Part shown: one piece after another, positions 7,632 to 14,783 of the stretch | Position numbering within the stretch: the first letter of the stretch is position 1 | Layout of the letters: each line of letters starts with the position of its first letter | DNA from: an uncultured Bacteroidales bacterium | Lineage (GTDB): Bacteria; Bacteroidota; Bacteroidia; Bacteroidales; Paludibacteraceae | Reading direction: 5' to 3' | Length of the DNA stretch: 14,783 nucleotides | NCBI GenBank assembly: GCA_903912795.1 | Contig: CAIWIS010000925.1 | Span: 1-14,783 of the forward strand | Translations under genes and position numbers: made by a program | Notes under the pieces: generated by a model | Databases searched by the model: none | What the model was told of the DNA's origin: nothing | The model's input: only the letters and a program-made list of their open reading frames with translations

Positions 7632-8483
7632 ATGTCAATAATTAAAAAACTATTTTTACTGCTTTTAGTAGCAAATTCTGTAGTATTATCAGCTCAGCAG
7701 CAATATATTACAGAAAATAATATCCATTATTATTCCGATTCTATTAATAAAACGGATGAATATATCAATTCGCAATGTGTTCTGGACGTTTATTATCCTA
7801 AAAATATCAAGAATTTTTCCACCATCGTATGGTTTCATGGTGGTGGAATGACTGGAGGAAAAAAACAAATTCCAAGTGCATTGAAAGAAAAAGGTTTTGC
7901 AGTAATTGGTGTTGAATACCGTTTATCGCCCAAAGTGAAAGCACCTGCCTATATAGAAGATGCAGCGGCTGCGGTGGCTTGGGTGTTTAAAAACATTGGG
8001 AAATATGGTGGAAATTCAAAACTGATTTTCCTTTCGGGACATTCAGCTGGTGGTTATTTAGATTTAATGATTACCCTTGATAAGAGTTATTTAAGTAAAT
8101 ATGATATTGATGCTAACAACATTGCAGCGATTATTCCTTTTAGTGGTCAGGCAATTACTCATTTCACTATTCGGAAGGAAAATGGAATAAAAAACACACA
8201 ACCAATTATTGATAAATACGCACCACTCTATTTTGTGCGTCCCGATGCACCACCCATGTTGCTTATTACTGGCGATCGTGAATTGGAATTGCTGGGAAGA
8301 TATGAAGAAAATGCGTATTTATGTAGAATGATGAAATTATCAGGCCACAAACAAACGCGACTATACGAATTGCAGGGTTTTGATCATGGTGGAATGGATG
8401 ATCCGGCTTATCCATTGCTGATTAAAGAAGTTAATTCTATTTCGAAAGCTATTGTAGGAGATAACTCTAATATACAAAAATGA
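7632..8483 (+). CDS. Secreted alpha/beta hydrolase, carbohydrate-esterase-like
   Basis: The 283-residue protein has a signal peptide (1-21, ending LSAQ) and an alpha/beta-hydrolase fold of the hormone-sensitive-lipase/BD-FAE type. Visible motifs are the oxyanion-hole HGGG (69-72), EYRLSP (95-100), the nucleophile elbow GHSAGG with Ser138, a likely acid Asp215 in TGDRE, and His252 in FDHGG. Such enzymes in polysaccharide loci usually remove acetyl, methyl or feruloyl esters from glycans; the ester attacked here is unknown. It opens the second gene unit and shares ATGA with the next gene (4-base overlap), which suggests translational coupling. Fold and catalytic residues are clear. The substrate is inference from the neighbourhood. 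Confidence 0.87.
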   Translation: MSIIKKLFLLLLVANSVVLSAQQQYITENNIHYYSDSINKTDEYINSQCVLDVYYPKNIKNFSTIVWFHGGGMTGGKKQIPSALKEKGFAVIGVEYRLSPKVKAPAYIEDAAAAVAWVFKNIGKYGGNSKLIFLSGHSAGGYLDLMITLDKSYLSKYDIDANNIAAIIPFSGQAITHFTIRKENGIKNTQPIIDKYAPLYFVRPDAPPMLLITGDRELELLGRYEENAYLCRMMKLSGHKQTRLYELQGFDHGGMDDPAYPLLIKEVNSISKAIVGDNSNIQK

Positions 8484-9199
8484 AAGTTAAATTAACCATT
8501 ATCACACTGTCAATCATCAATTTATTCGTATTTTCTCAAGACATTAAAACTATTGAGAAAAAGAAACCCTATGTTTGTACAGTTCGAAATGAGAAAATTA
8601 TTTATACTGAAAAATTTAATTCTGATTTGTCGAATTGGAAAGTTGAATTTGAAAAACTCGATTCTTCTTTGATTCAATTAATTGATGGAAAGCTCGATGT
8701 TAGTGCTGCACGTGGTGCTAGCGTTTGGTTTAAGCCCAAACTGAAAGGGAATATCATGATAATATATGATGTTACTGTTTTGGATAAAGGTGGAAAAAAC
8801 GACCGTGTTTCGGATATGAATGCTTTTTGGATGGCAACAGACCCTGCTAATGAAAAAGAGATTATACGAGATGGGAAATTCTCATCGTACGACAATCTCA
8901 ATTTGTATTATGCCGGAGTAGGGGGTCATAACAATAAATTTACCCGATTCAGAAAATACAGCAGCGATGGTAATAAACCCGTATTGCAGGAATATAGCGA
9001 TGCTCCACATTTATTGAAAGGAAATACCGAATATCAGGTTAAAATTATTGTTCACAATGGATTAATCCGCTATTTTATCGACGATGAATTGTATTGGGAA
9101 TTGAAAGAAGAAACGCCATTATCCGAAGGCTTTTTTGGATTCAGAACCACTATGAGTCATCAACAGTTTGATAATTTTATGGTGTTTGAAATAGAGTAG
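8480..9199 (+). CDS. DUF6250/YesU-like jelly-roll protein
   Basis: The 239-residue protein has a short signal peptide (1-20, ending FVFSQ). The rest looks like a concanavalin-like jelly roll of the DUF6250/DUF1961 (YesU) group: SDMNAFWMATDP, NLNLYYAGVGGHNNKFTRFR, the dimension-setting IRYFIDDELYW and EGFFGFRTTMS match the usual landmarks. This group is common in pectin and other acidic-glycan loci of Bacteroidota, but I know of no firmly established activity; carbohydrate binding or hydrolysis are both possible. It starts inside the stop of the esterase gene, so the two are probably made together. No T9SS domain is present. Confidence 0.75.
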   Translation: MKVKLTIITLSIINLFVFSQDIKTIEKKKPYVCTVRNEKIIYTEKFNSDLSNWKVEFEKLDSSLIQLIDGKLDVSAARGASVWFKPKLKGNIMIIYDVTVLDKGGKNDRVSDMNAFWMATDPANEKEIIRDGKFSSYDNLNLYYAGVGGHNNKFTRFRKYSSDGNKPVLQEYSDAPHLLKGNTEYQVKIIVHNGLIRYFIDDELYWELKEETPLSEGFFGFRTTMSHQQFDNFMVFEIE

Positions 9200-9200
9200 A

Positions 9201-9230
9201 AGCCCCCTAATCCCCCAAAAGGGGATTTAA
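9201..9230. repeat. Palindromic intergenic repeat (AATCCCC/GGGGATT)
   Basis: AATCCCC (9209-9215) pairs with GGGGATT (9221-9227) around CAAAA, preceded by AGCCCCCT. This C-run/G-run hairpin in the 44-bp gap between the DUF6250-like and cupin-like genes is another repeat style typical of Bacteroidota intergenic DNA (recalled, not searched). It could attenuate expression of the downstream genes, but no T-tract follows. Confidence 0.6.
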
Positions 9231-9243
9231 AGACGCATTTTAA

Positions 9244-9879
9244 ATGAAAAAAATATTCACATTCTTTGTTTTCACTTTCTTCATAGCCGCTATTTTTGCT
9301 GCCACAAAAGTTGATTCGGTGGCATTGGAGAATGAGTTTGTGAAAGTTATGCGAAAGTCAACTGTTGGATTTTCGGCCAACGATACCTTGTTTGGTACAC
9401 GAGTAATTGTTGCTTTGACAGATACAAAAATCAAAAGCAAAAAAACGAATAAAACACTAAAGCGTGGCGAAGTAGCTGTATTTCAACGGAATGAAAAATA
9501 CAGAATTGAAACTGGTGATTTTTTTGAGGTGGTATTCAAGTTAAACCATCCGGCACCAAAAGGACCTACTGAATGGTTAGAGCCTCAAAAAAACACTATT
9601 GTGTACGAAGATACTGAATTTCGTATTTTTGAAGAAAGACTTGAAGGTGGCGATACCCGTGAATTGCACAGCCATGCACAACGAGTAGTTGTTCGGCTCA
9701 ATGAAGTCCAGTTGACCGATCCACGATATAAGCCAAATGGTTCGCCTGGCGGTGGAATTCAGGTTCCAAATACAGTACGATTTGCTGAACCGATGGTTCA
9801 TGTAGTTAAAAATTTAAGTAAAATACCCTTGTTTAATATTATCATCGAATTAAAATACAAAAAAAATGAAACGAATTGA
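9244..9879 (+). CDS. Small secreted cupin-like protein of unknown function
   Basis: The 211-residue protein has a signal peptide (1-20, ending IFAAT). Two cupin-like beta halves are suggested. The C-terminal half holds TRELHSHAQRVVVRL with His142-x-His144, and a later His186 in EPMVHVVKN, the spacing expected of a cupin metal site. The N-terminal half (about 22-105) resembles a degenerate copy without the H-x-H. The ending NIIIELKYK fits a final cupin strand. Function is unknown; metal-dependent sugar-acid isomerisation or an accessory role are possibilities, and I would not name one. Its last 14 bases overlap the start of the sulfatase gene in another frame, so the two are tightly coupled. 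Three sulfatase/lyase genes follow. Confidence 0.7.
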   Translation: MKKIFTFFVFTFFIAAIFAATKVDSVALENEFVKVMRKSTVGFSANDTLFGTRVIVALTDTKIKSKKTNKTLKRGEVAVFQRNEKYRIETGDFFEVVFKLNHPAPKGPTEWLEPQKNTIVYEDTEFRIFEERLEGGDTRELHSHAQRVVVRLNEVQLTDPRYKPNGSPGGGIQVPNTVRFAEPMVHVVKNLSKIPLFNIIIELKYKKNETN

Positions 9880-11209
9880 TTTTCTGAAGACTACAGGCTT
9901 AATTGCAGTAGGAGCTATTGGTGTAAATGCCACATTACAAGCCAAAGAGCAAGCTAAAAAACCAAACATAATATTTATTTTGGCCGACGACCTAGGTTAT
10001 GCCGAAATAGGATGTAATGGCGCAGATAAGTACAAAACACCAAACATAGATAAGCTGGCAAGTGATGGAATGCGATTTACAAATGCATATACAGCACCTT
10101 TGAGTGGCCCTTCGCGTTCGATGATTCTTACCGGACGCCACTTGTTTCGTACTGGTGCAACCAATCAAGATGCCTGTGTAGAAGTGAAACCAACAGCTGA
10201 ATCGTTGATACCAACTTATTTGAAAAAGGCTGGTTATGTTTCTACTATGATAGGCAAACAAGGTCAGATGCAACTCGAACCTTCGGATTGGGGCTATGAT
10301 GATTACCTGCGTTTTAATGGAAGTGGTATTTATTGGAATACACAGGAAAAGGGAAAAAGCTATATGCTGAATGGTGTTAAAACTCCCTTAAAGGACAAAG
10401 AATACATGCCGGATGTAATGCACAAAAGAATGGTGGAATTTATGACCCAGAATAAGAACAAACCGTTTTTTGCCTATTATTCATTGTCGCATGTTCATGG
10501 CGAAATTTTACCTACTCCTGATAGTAAAGCGGATAGTAAGAATATTTACGACGATAATATTCGCTACATGGATAAATTGGTGGGGCAATTGCGCGAAGAA
10601 TTGGTTCGCCTGAAACTGGATAAAAACACGATTTTGGTGTTTTTTGGCGATAACGGAACAGCAAAACCTAATGCCGATGCTGCTACTATTGGCGGTCGGC
10701 GGTTAATTGGTCAAAAAGGTTCTATGCAGGAAGGTGGCGCTTTGGTTCCTATGCTGGTGTATTGGCCCAATGTTACTCCCAAAGGCAAAGTTTCAAATGA
10801 TTTAATTAGTGCCGTTGATTTTCTGCCAACTTTTGTCGAAATTGCTGGCGCCCAACTTCCAACTGATAAAGTGTTTGATGGACAGAGTTTTAATGCACAA
10901 CTTCATGGGCAAAAAGGAAATCCACGTTCGTCAATCTATATACAATTGGCTCGAAATTGGTATGCTCGGAATTCGGAGTTTAAATTAAATCAGAAAGGCG
11001 AATTGTATGATATGAGCAAAGCTCCTTTCGAAGAAATTCTGGTTCCTACCGATTCGCAAGATCCAAAAGCAGTTGCTGCCCGTAAAAGTTTACAGGCCGA
11101 ACTCGACCGACTAAATCCTCAAGGTGGAATTATTGATACCGGCGACGAAAGTGGAAGACATGCAAGCAATGTAAACAAAGCAAAAAAGGCTAAGAAAGAT
11201 GACGAATAA
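9866..11209 (+). CDS. Arylsulfatase-type sulfatase, serine type
   Basis: The 447-residue protein has a signal-like N-terminus (MKRIDFLKTTGLIAVGAIG) that looks like a Tat signal with one of the twin arginines replaced (KR instead of RR). The sulfatase domain shows LADDLGYAEIG (39-49) with metal-binding aspartates, SGPSR (80-84) with Ser80 as the formylglycine precursor, FFGDNGT and GQKGSMQEGG. It is a different subfamily from the two sulfatases upstream: shorter, with DNG in place of DHG and no WHLGDH block. The C-terminal tail is rich in Lys/Asp (KAKKAKKDDE) and probably unstructured. The start codon lies within the cupin-like gene (14-base overlap). The ester position it cleaves is unknown. 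Role: removal of sulfate from the same polymer, probably in the periplasm. Confidence 0.9.
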   Translation: MKRIDFLKTTGLIAVGAIGVNATLQAKEQAKKPNIIFILADDLGYAEIGCNGADKYKTPNIDKLASDGMRFTNAYTAPLSGPSRSMILTGRHLFRTGATNQDACVEVKPTAESLIPTYLKKAGYVSTMIGKQGQMQLEPSDWGYDDYLRFNGSGIYWNTQEKGKSYMLNGVKTPLKDKEYMPDVMHKRMVEFMTQNKNKPFFAYYSLSHVHGEILPTPDSKADSKNIYDDNIRYMDKLVGQLREELVRLKLDKNTILVFFGDNGTAKPNADAATIGGRRLIGQKGSMQEGGALVPMLVYWPNVTPKGKVSNDLISAVDFLPTFVEIAGAQLPTDKVFDGQSFNAQLHGQKGNPRSSIYIQLARNWYARNSEFKLNQKGELYDMSKAPFEEILVPTDSQDPKAVAARKSLQAELDRLNPQGGIIDTGDESGRHASNVNKAKKAKKDDE

Positions 11210-11223
11210 CATTTGTAAATAAT

Positions 11224-13002
11224 ATGAGATATCTATTGGCATTATTTTTTATAGCAGGTTGCTTACTACATATTAGTGGTCAAACAAGCACATTGATATC
11301 GATTGATGCCAATGGAAAACTCACGTACACTGCTGATCAAAAAGGCAATGTTATTCCCGATTTTAGTGGCGTTGGCTATCAAAATTCAGAAAAACCTATA
11401 CCCTTTGTTCCAGTAGTGAAAACTGTAACGGCTGTTGCGGGCGATAATGTGGCGAATGTTCAGAATGCAATTAATGAAGTAGCTGCAATGCCTCTTGTAA
11501 ATGGAATTCGTGGTGCTATACTTTTTAGAGCTGGAACTTACGCTATGAACAAAGCTATCAATGTAAATGCAAGTGGCATTGTGCTTCGCGGCGAAGGTCT
11601 TGCTACCAATTTTAGAGCAACCGGAACAGTTCAGTACGATTTGATTAATATTAATGGCACCTCCGGTAAAACTGAAATAAGCGAAAGTCAGAAAAAAATA
11701 ACGGATATTTTTGTACCAATTGGAACAAAAACGATAACTGTAGAAACTGGTCATTCATTCACAGCCGGCGACTGGGTACATGTGCGTCGTGAGCCTAATG
11801 ATGCATGGATTACTTTATTGGGCATGGACAAACTCACCGATTTAGACCCATTAGCAACCAATTGGACAGCCTCGAGTTATAAAATTAGTTACGAGCGTAA
11901 ATTATTAAAAGTTCAGGGAAATATTCTTACGCTCGATGCTCCAATAATGGATGTCATTGACCCTCAATATGCTAATGGCTTTGTGGTAAAATTTACTTCA
12001 GCACGCATTCAAAATTGTGCCGTCGAAAATATGCAGATTACATCCACATACACCTCATCAACCGATGAAAATCATGGTTGGAAAGCAATTTCGATAAACA
12101 ATGCCGAAAATTGCTGGGTGAAAAAAGTTACTGCCTACAGTTTTGGTTATTCCTGTGTTTTTATCGATAGCGAAGCCGCATTTGTAACGGTTGATAGTTG
12201 TGCACATTACGACCCAATATCGGTGATTGATGGTGGTCGCAGGTATTGCTTTAATGTAAATGGCGAACGATGTTTGGTACAAAACTGCAATACACGACGT
12301 GGCCGACACGATTATGTGGATGGCAGTCGCACGCCGGGTCCAAACGTTTTTTACAACTGTGCGGCATCTCTGCAAAAAGCCGATTTAGGTCCGCACCACC
12401 GTTGGTCAACAGGCATATTACTCGATAATATTTTGGGCGATGGTCAATTACGTGTACAGGATAGAGCCGATTCAGGTTCGGGTCATGGTTGGTCGGGCTC
12501 ACAAATCATGTTTTGGAACTGCACCGCCGGCGATATAGTTATTCAGGATCCACCATCCTATCATCGCAATTGGGCAATTGGCTGTGTTGGACCAATTACC
12601 AATGTGGGCCAATGGACAACGCATCCACTCGGAATTGTTGAATCGAAAGGAGTTAAAATTACTGCTATTCCAAGTTTGTTTAAAGCACAATTGGCTGAAA
12701 GATTGAAAGGTCTTTCGACTGATTTGCAACCAGCAAAATCAGTTTTATCTGATTTGAAGTTATTTCCAAATCCGGCAACCAATCAAGTATTGATACAGAT
12801 TTCGTTGAATAATTCAGCAAAAATTCAACTTAACCTTTGCGACTTAACTGGAAAATGCATCAAACAATTAGTTGTAAACCAATTGATCCCAACAGGGAAT
12901 TCGGAGTTAACTTATGATTTATCAGACATTAAATCAGGCATATACCTTGTACAACTTCTGTCAGATCGTTTTGAAACATCCTCCAAATTAATTATTCAAT
13001 AA
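11224..13002 (+). CDS. Secreted right-handed beta-helix protein with C-terminal T9SS sorting domain, possible novel lyase/hydrolase
   Basis: The 592-residue protein has a signal peptide (1-20, ending ISGQT). Residues about 60-500 form a pectate-lyase-like parallel beta-helix with an N-terminal pectate_lyase_3-type segment (GDNVANVQNAI, ILFRAGTYAMNKAI, GIVLRGEG). A striking block rich in His, Arg and Trp follows: GRHDYVDGSR (360-369), PHHRW (390-394) and GHGWSGSQ (420-427), which may mark the active site. Similar uncharacterised proteins occur in other bacteria, but I cannot give a CAZy family. Residues about 512-592 (LKLFPNPATNQ to SSKLIIQ) are a classic T9SS type A domain, so the protein is exported to the surface or medium. 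Its stop TAA shares one base with the ATG of the PL6 gene. An IAGC stretch at 10-13 looks like a lipobox but lies early in the hydrophobic core. Confidence 0.75.
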   Translation: MRYLLALFFIAGCLLHISGQTSTLISIDANGKLTYTADQKGNVIPDFSGVGYQNSEKPIPFVPVVKTVTAVAGDNVANVQNAINEVAAMPLVNGIRGAILFRAGTYAMNKAINVNASGIVLRGEGLATNFRATGTVQYDLININGTSGKTEISESQKKITDIFVPIGTKTITVETGHSFTAGDWVHVRREPNDAWITLLGMDKLTDLDPLATNWTASSYKISYERKLLKVQGNILTLDAPIMDVIDPQYANGFVVKFTSARIQNCAVENMQITSTYTSSTDENHGWKAISINNAENCWVKKVTAYSFGYSCVFIDSEAAFVTVDSCAHYDPISVIDGGRRYCFNVNGERCLVQNCNTRRGRHDYVDGSRTPGPNVFYNCAASLQKADLGPHHRWSTGILLDNILGDGQLRVQDRADSGSGHGWSGSQIMFWNCTAGDIVIQDPPSYHRNWAIGCVGPITNVGQWTTHPLGIVESKGVKITAIPSLFKAQLAERLKGLSTDLQPAKSVLSDLKLFPNPATNQVLIQISLNNSAKIQLNLCDLTGKCIKQLVVNQLIPTGNSELTYDLSDIKSGIYLVQLLSDRFETSSKLIIQ

Positions 13003-14699
13003 TGCATAAGAAAACTCGTAACTCATCCTTATTATTCTTTTTCACACTAATTATAGTTGTGCATTTTTCATGCCTGTTGAATAAAACGTATGCAGCAACT
13101 ATCAATGTTAGCTCAATATCAGCTTTGCAAACAGCTATAAATAATGCCAATTCGGGTGACGAAATTTTGCTGGCCAACGGCACCTACCTGAATGCAGTAA
13201 TTACTATCAACAAAAACAATATTGCTGTAAAAGCACAAACTCCAGGAGGCGTTTTTCTGAATGGTACACAGGAGATTAACATTAATGGGAATGGGAATAC
13301 ATTTAGTGGTTTTCAGTTTCGATCGGGAAACATTGCTGATGGAGAAATTATCAATATTTACGGCAATAATAATACTCTTTCTGAATTAAATTTTAATGGT
13401 TATCATGCAAAAAAATACATTCATATAAATGGTGGAAGTCAGTATAATACAATCACCAATTGCAATATCGAAAACAAACCAGTGGATGCAATTATCGGTT
13501 GTTTGATTCAAATCACAACTACTCCAAACATGCCCGGTTATCATAAAATCAGCTACTGTTCGTTTCAAAACTTTCCTGGTCCGGGAGGCGATTATGGCAA
13601 CGAACCTATCCGCATTGGGTTAAGTACCGAAATGAATAATGCATCGCGTACCATTGTTGAATACTGTTATTTTGAGAATGTAGGTTTGGGTGATGGCGAA
13701 AGTATTTCTTTAAAATCCTGCGAAAATGTATGCAGATACAACACTTTTACCAATAACCCAAGAGGAGAAATGGTTTTCAGGCATGGATACAGAAACGTGG
13801 CTTATGGCAACTTTTTTATAAACAATTCGGGAGGAATTCGCATTAAAGAAGGAGGCGATCACTATGTTTACAACAATTATTTTTCGACAGGTTTTACAAC
13901 ATCTGTAAGGCTACAATATGAAGTTGATTATCCGCTTAACAACATAATTTTTTTGAATAATACATTTATCGATGGCTCCATTGATTTGGGAACGAGCGGT
14001 TTAAGTAATGTGACTTTTGCCAATAACATTTTTCAAAAAAGTTCAGGATCCATTTTCCGTAATCCTGTTGGAAACGAGATGTGGCTGGGAAATATTGCTT
14101 CGGGCACTCTTGGTATCACTGTTCCGGCAGGCATAACAAATACCGAACCTAAATTAGCACTTAATTCGGATGGTTATTATGGATTAACAGCTACCAGTCC
14201 GGCAATTAATGCTTCCAGTGTAGGTTATCCATCCATTTTAGACATTGCAAATGTAGACGATGACCCTGCTCTAATGCTCGATATTAAAGGTTTACCACGT
14301 CCGGCAAGTGCTTTACTTAAAGATGCGGGGTGCGAAGAGTATAATACTTCTGGAACAATTGTAAATCGACCCCTAAAACTGGCTGATGTTGGCCCTGCAT
14401 ACCTTAAACCGATAACAACAATTATTAATCCATTAGCTGAAAATTTTGATTTTAATGCCGCAGTAGATAACTCAAATCATAAATTGAATATAAATTTCAC
14501 ACAAAAACTTGACTCACCCGTAAGTTTGAATATATTTAATCTAAACGGCATACTTTTAAAAACAATTTTTACAACAAAAAAATCGTTGGCCGGTAATTAT
14601 ACTGAGACAATTGATATACAGAGCATTAAATTTGGAATTTATATCATTACACTTAATACAAACGAATTTTCGAAATCGAAAAAGATAATAGTATTGTAA
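13002..14699 (+). CDS. Polysaccharide lyase family 6 (chondroitinase-B/alginate-lyase type) with C-terminal T9SS sorting domain
   Basis: The 565-residue protein has a signal peptide (1-32, ending KTYAAT). The beta-helix begins with ISALQTAINNANSGDEILLANGTY, the standard PL6 opening. Catalytic residues of this family (Lys250 and Arg271 in chondroitinase B) match Lys238 in SISLKSCEN and Arg260 in MVFRHG, 22 residues apart, with His261 beside Arg260. GDGESIS before the Lys has the acidic residues that hold calcium. A block GGIRIKEGGDHYVYNNYF continues the helix. The C-terminal part (about 485-565, ending KKIIVL) is a T9SS type A sorting domain. PL6 enzymes beta-eliminate alginate or dermatan/chondroitin-type uronic acid polymers; which one applies here is open, but the sulfatases and GH88 nearby favour a sulfated uronate polymer. 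It is the last gene of the second unit and is extracellular by inference. Confidence 0.88.
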   Translation: MHKKTRNSSLLFFFTLIIVVHFSCLLNKTYAATINVSSISALQTAINNANSGDEILLANGTYLNAVITINKNNIAVKAQTPGGVFLNGTQEININGNGNTFSGFQFRSGNIADGEIINIYGNNNTLSELNFNGYHAKKYIHINGGSQYNTITNCNIENKPVDAIIGCLIQITTTPNMPGYHKISYCSFQNFPGPGGDYGNEPIRIGLSTEMNNASRTIVEYCYFENVGLGDGESISLKSCENVCRYNTFTNNPRGEMVFRHGYRNVAYGNFFINNSGGIRIKEGGDHYVYNNYFSTGFTTSVRLQYEVDYPLNNIIFLNNTFIDGSIDLGTSGLSNVTFANNIFQKSSGSIFRNPVGNEMWLGNIASGTLGITVPAGITNTEPKLALNSDGYYGLTATSPAINASSVGYPSILDIANVDDDPALMLDIKGLPRPASALLKDAGCEEYNTSGTIVNRPLKLADVGPAYLKPITTIINPLAENFDFNAAVDNSNHKLNINFTQKLDSPVSLNIFNLNGILLKTIFTTKKSLAGNYTETIDIQSIKFGIYIITLNTNEFSKSKKIIVL

Positions 14700-14783
14700 C
14701 CGATTTTTTGTAAGAAGATTCCTTTTTCAATTAAATTTTTGATTTCACTCCCACAATTACCCAAATTCAAATCGTCTATGTAT
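14700..14783 (+). other. AT-rich downstream sequence, no feature recognised
   Basis: This 84-base stretch after the PL6 stop is AT-rich with several T runs. I found no convincing hairpin terminator, promoter consensus or start of a new gene before the window ends. Confidence 0.5.

Noticed and set aside
9577..9801. Minus-strand frame inside the cupin-like gene and similar antisense frames inside other genes
   Set aside because: They are shadows of well-supported + strand genes, with no signal, motif or start context of their own.
11251..11262. Lipobox-like IAGC in the beta-helix protein signal peptide
   Set aside because: It lies early, with hydrophobic residues continuing after the Cys, and the protein has a T9SS domain, so ordinary signal peptidase I cleavage near ISGQ is more likely.

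Overview
The window reads as part of a polysaccharide utilisation locus from an AT-rich member of the Bacteroidota. Every gene is on the + strand. Most products carry Sec-type signal peptides, and three end in a C-terminal domain resembling the type IX secretion system (T9SS) type A sorting domain. One promoter-like site fits the Bacteroidota -7 consensus TAnnTTTG, Shine-Dalgarno sequences are essentially absent, and the spacers hold small palindromic repeats of a kind common in this phylum. The genus cannot be fixed from the sequence; a Bacteroidia or Flavobacteriia degrader of algal or other sulfated polysaccharide is the natural guess.

Layout. (1) 1-354 is the C-terminal tail of a beta-helix protein, probably a two-domain PL6-type lyase, followed by a spacer with a 7-nt tandem repeat and a palindromic repeat. 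(2) 515-1615 is a secreted jelly-roll lyase-like protein with a T9SS domain, closed by a strong intrinsic terminator at 1649-1683. (3) 1810-7390 is a tight three-gene unit: a GH88 unsaturated glucuronyl hydrolase, a 905-residue protein joining an iduronate-2-sulfatase-like sulfatase to an alginate-lyase-fold (PL5/PL38-like) lyase, and a second stand-alone sulfatase of the same subfamily. (4) 7391-7631 is a spacer with hairpin elements. (5) 7632-14699 is a second compact unit: an esterase-like alpha/beta hydrolase, a DUF6250/YesU-like jelly-roll protein, a cupin-like protein, a third sulfatase, a beta-helix protein with a T9SS domain, and a PL6 chondroitinase-B/alginate-lyase-type enzyme with a T9SS domain. 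Several of these genes overlap by 1, 4 or 14 bases.

Working model (inference). The T9SS-tagged lyases and beta-helix proteins cut an acidic, sulfated, uronic-acid-containing polymer outside the cell. The sulfatases and the sulfatase-lyase fusion, which lack T9SS domains, would remove sulfate and trim oligosaccharides, probably in the periplasm. GH88 would hydrolyse the unsaturated uronic acid left by lyase action, and the esterase would remove ester groups. All three sulfatases have serine, not cysteine, at the formylglycine position, so they should need an anaerobic-type sulfatase-maturing enzyme (anSME) encoded elsewhere. No SusC/SusD pair, transporter or regulator lies in the window, so the locus probably extends beyond it or is a satellite locus. 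The most unusual item is the sulfatase-lyase fusion at 3078-5795.
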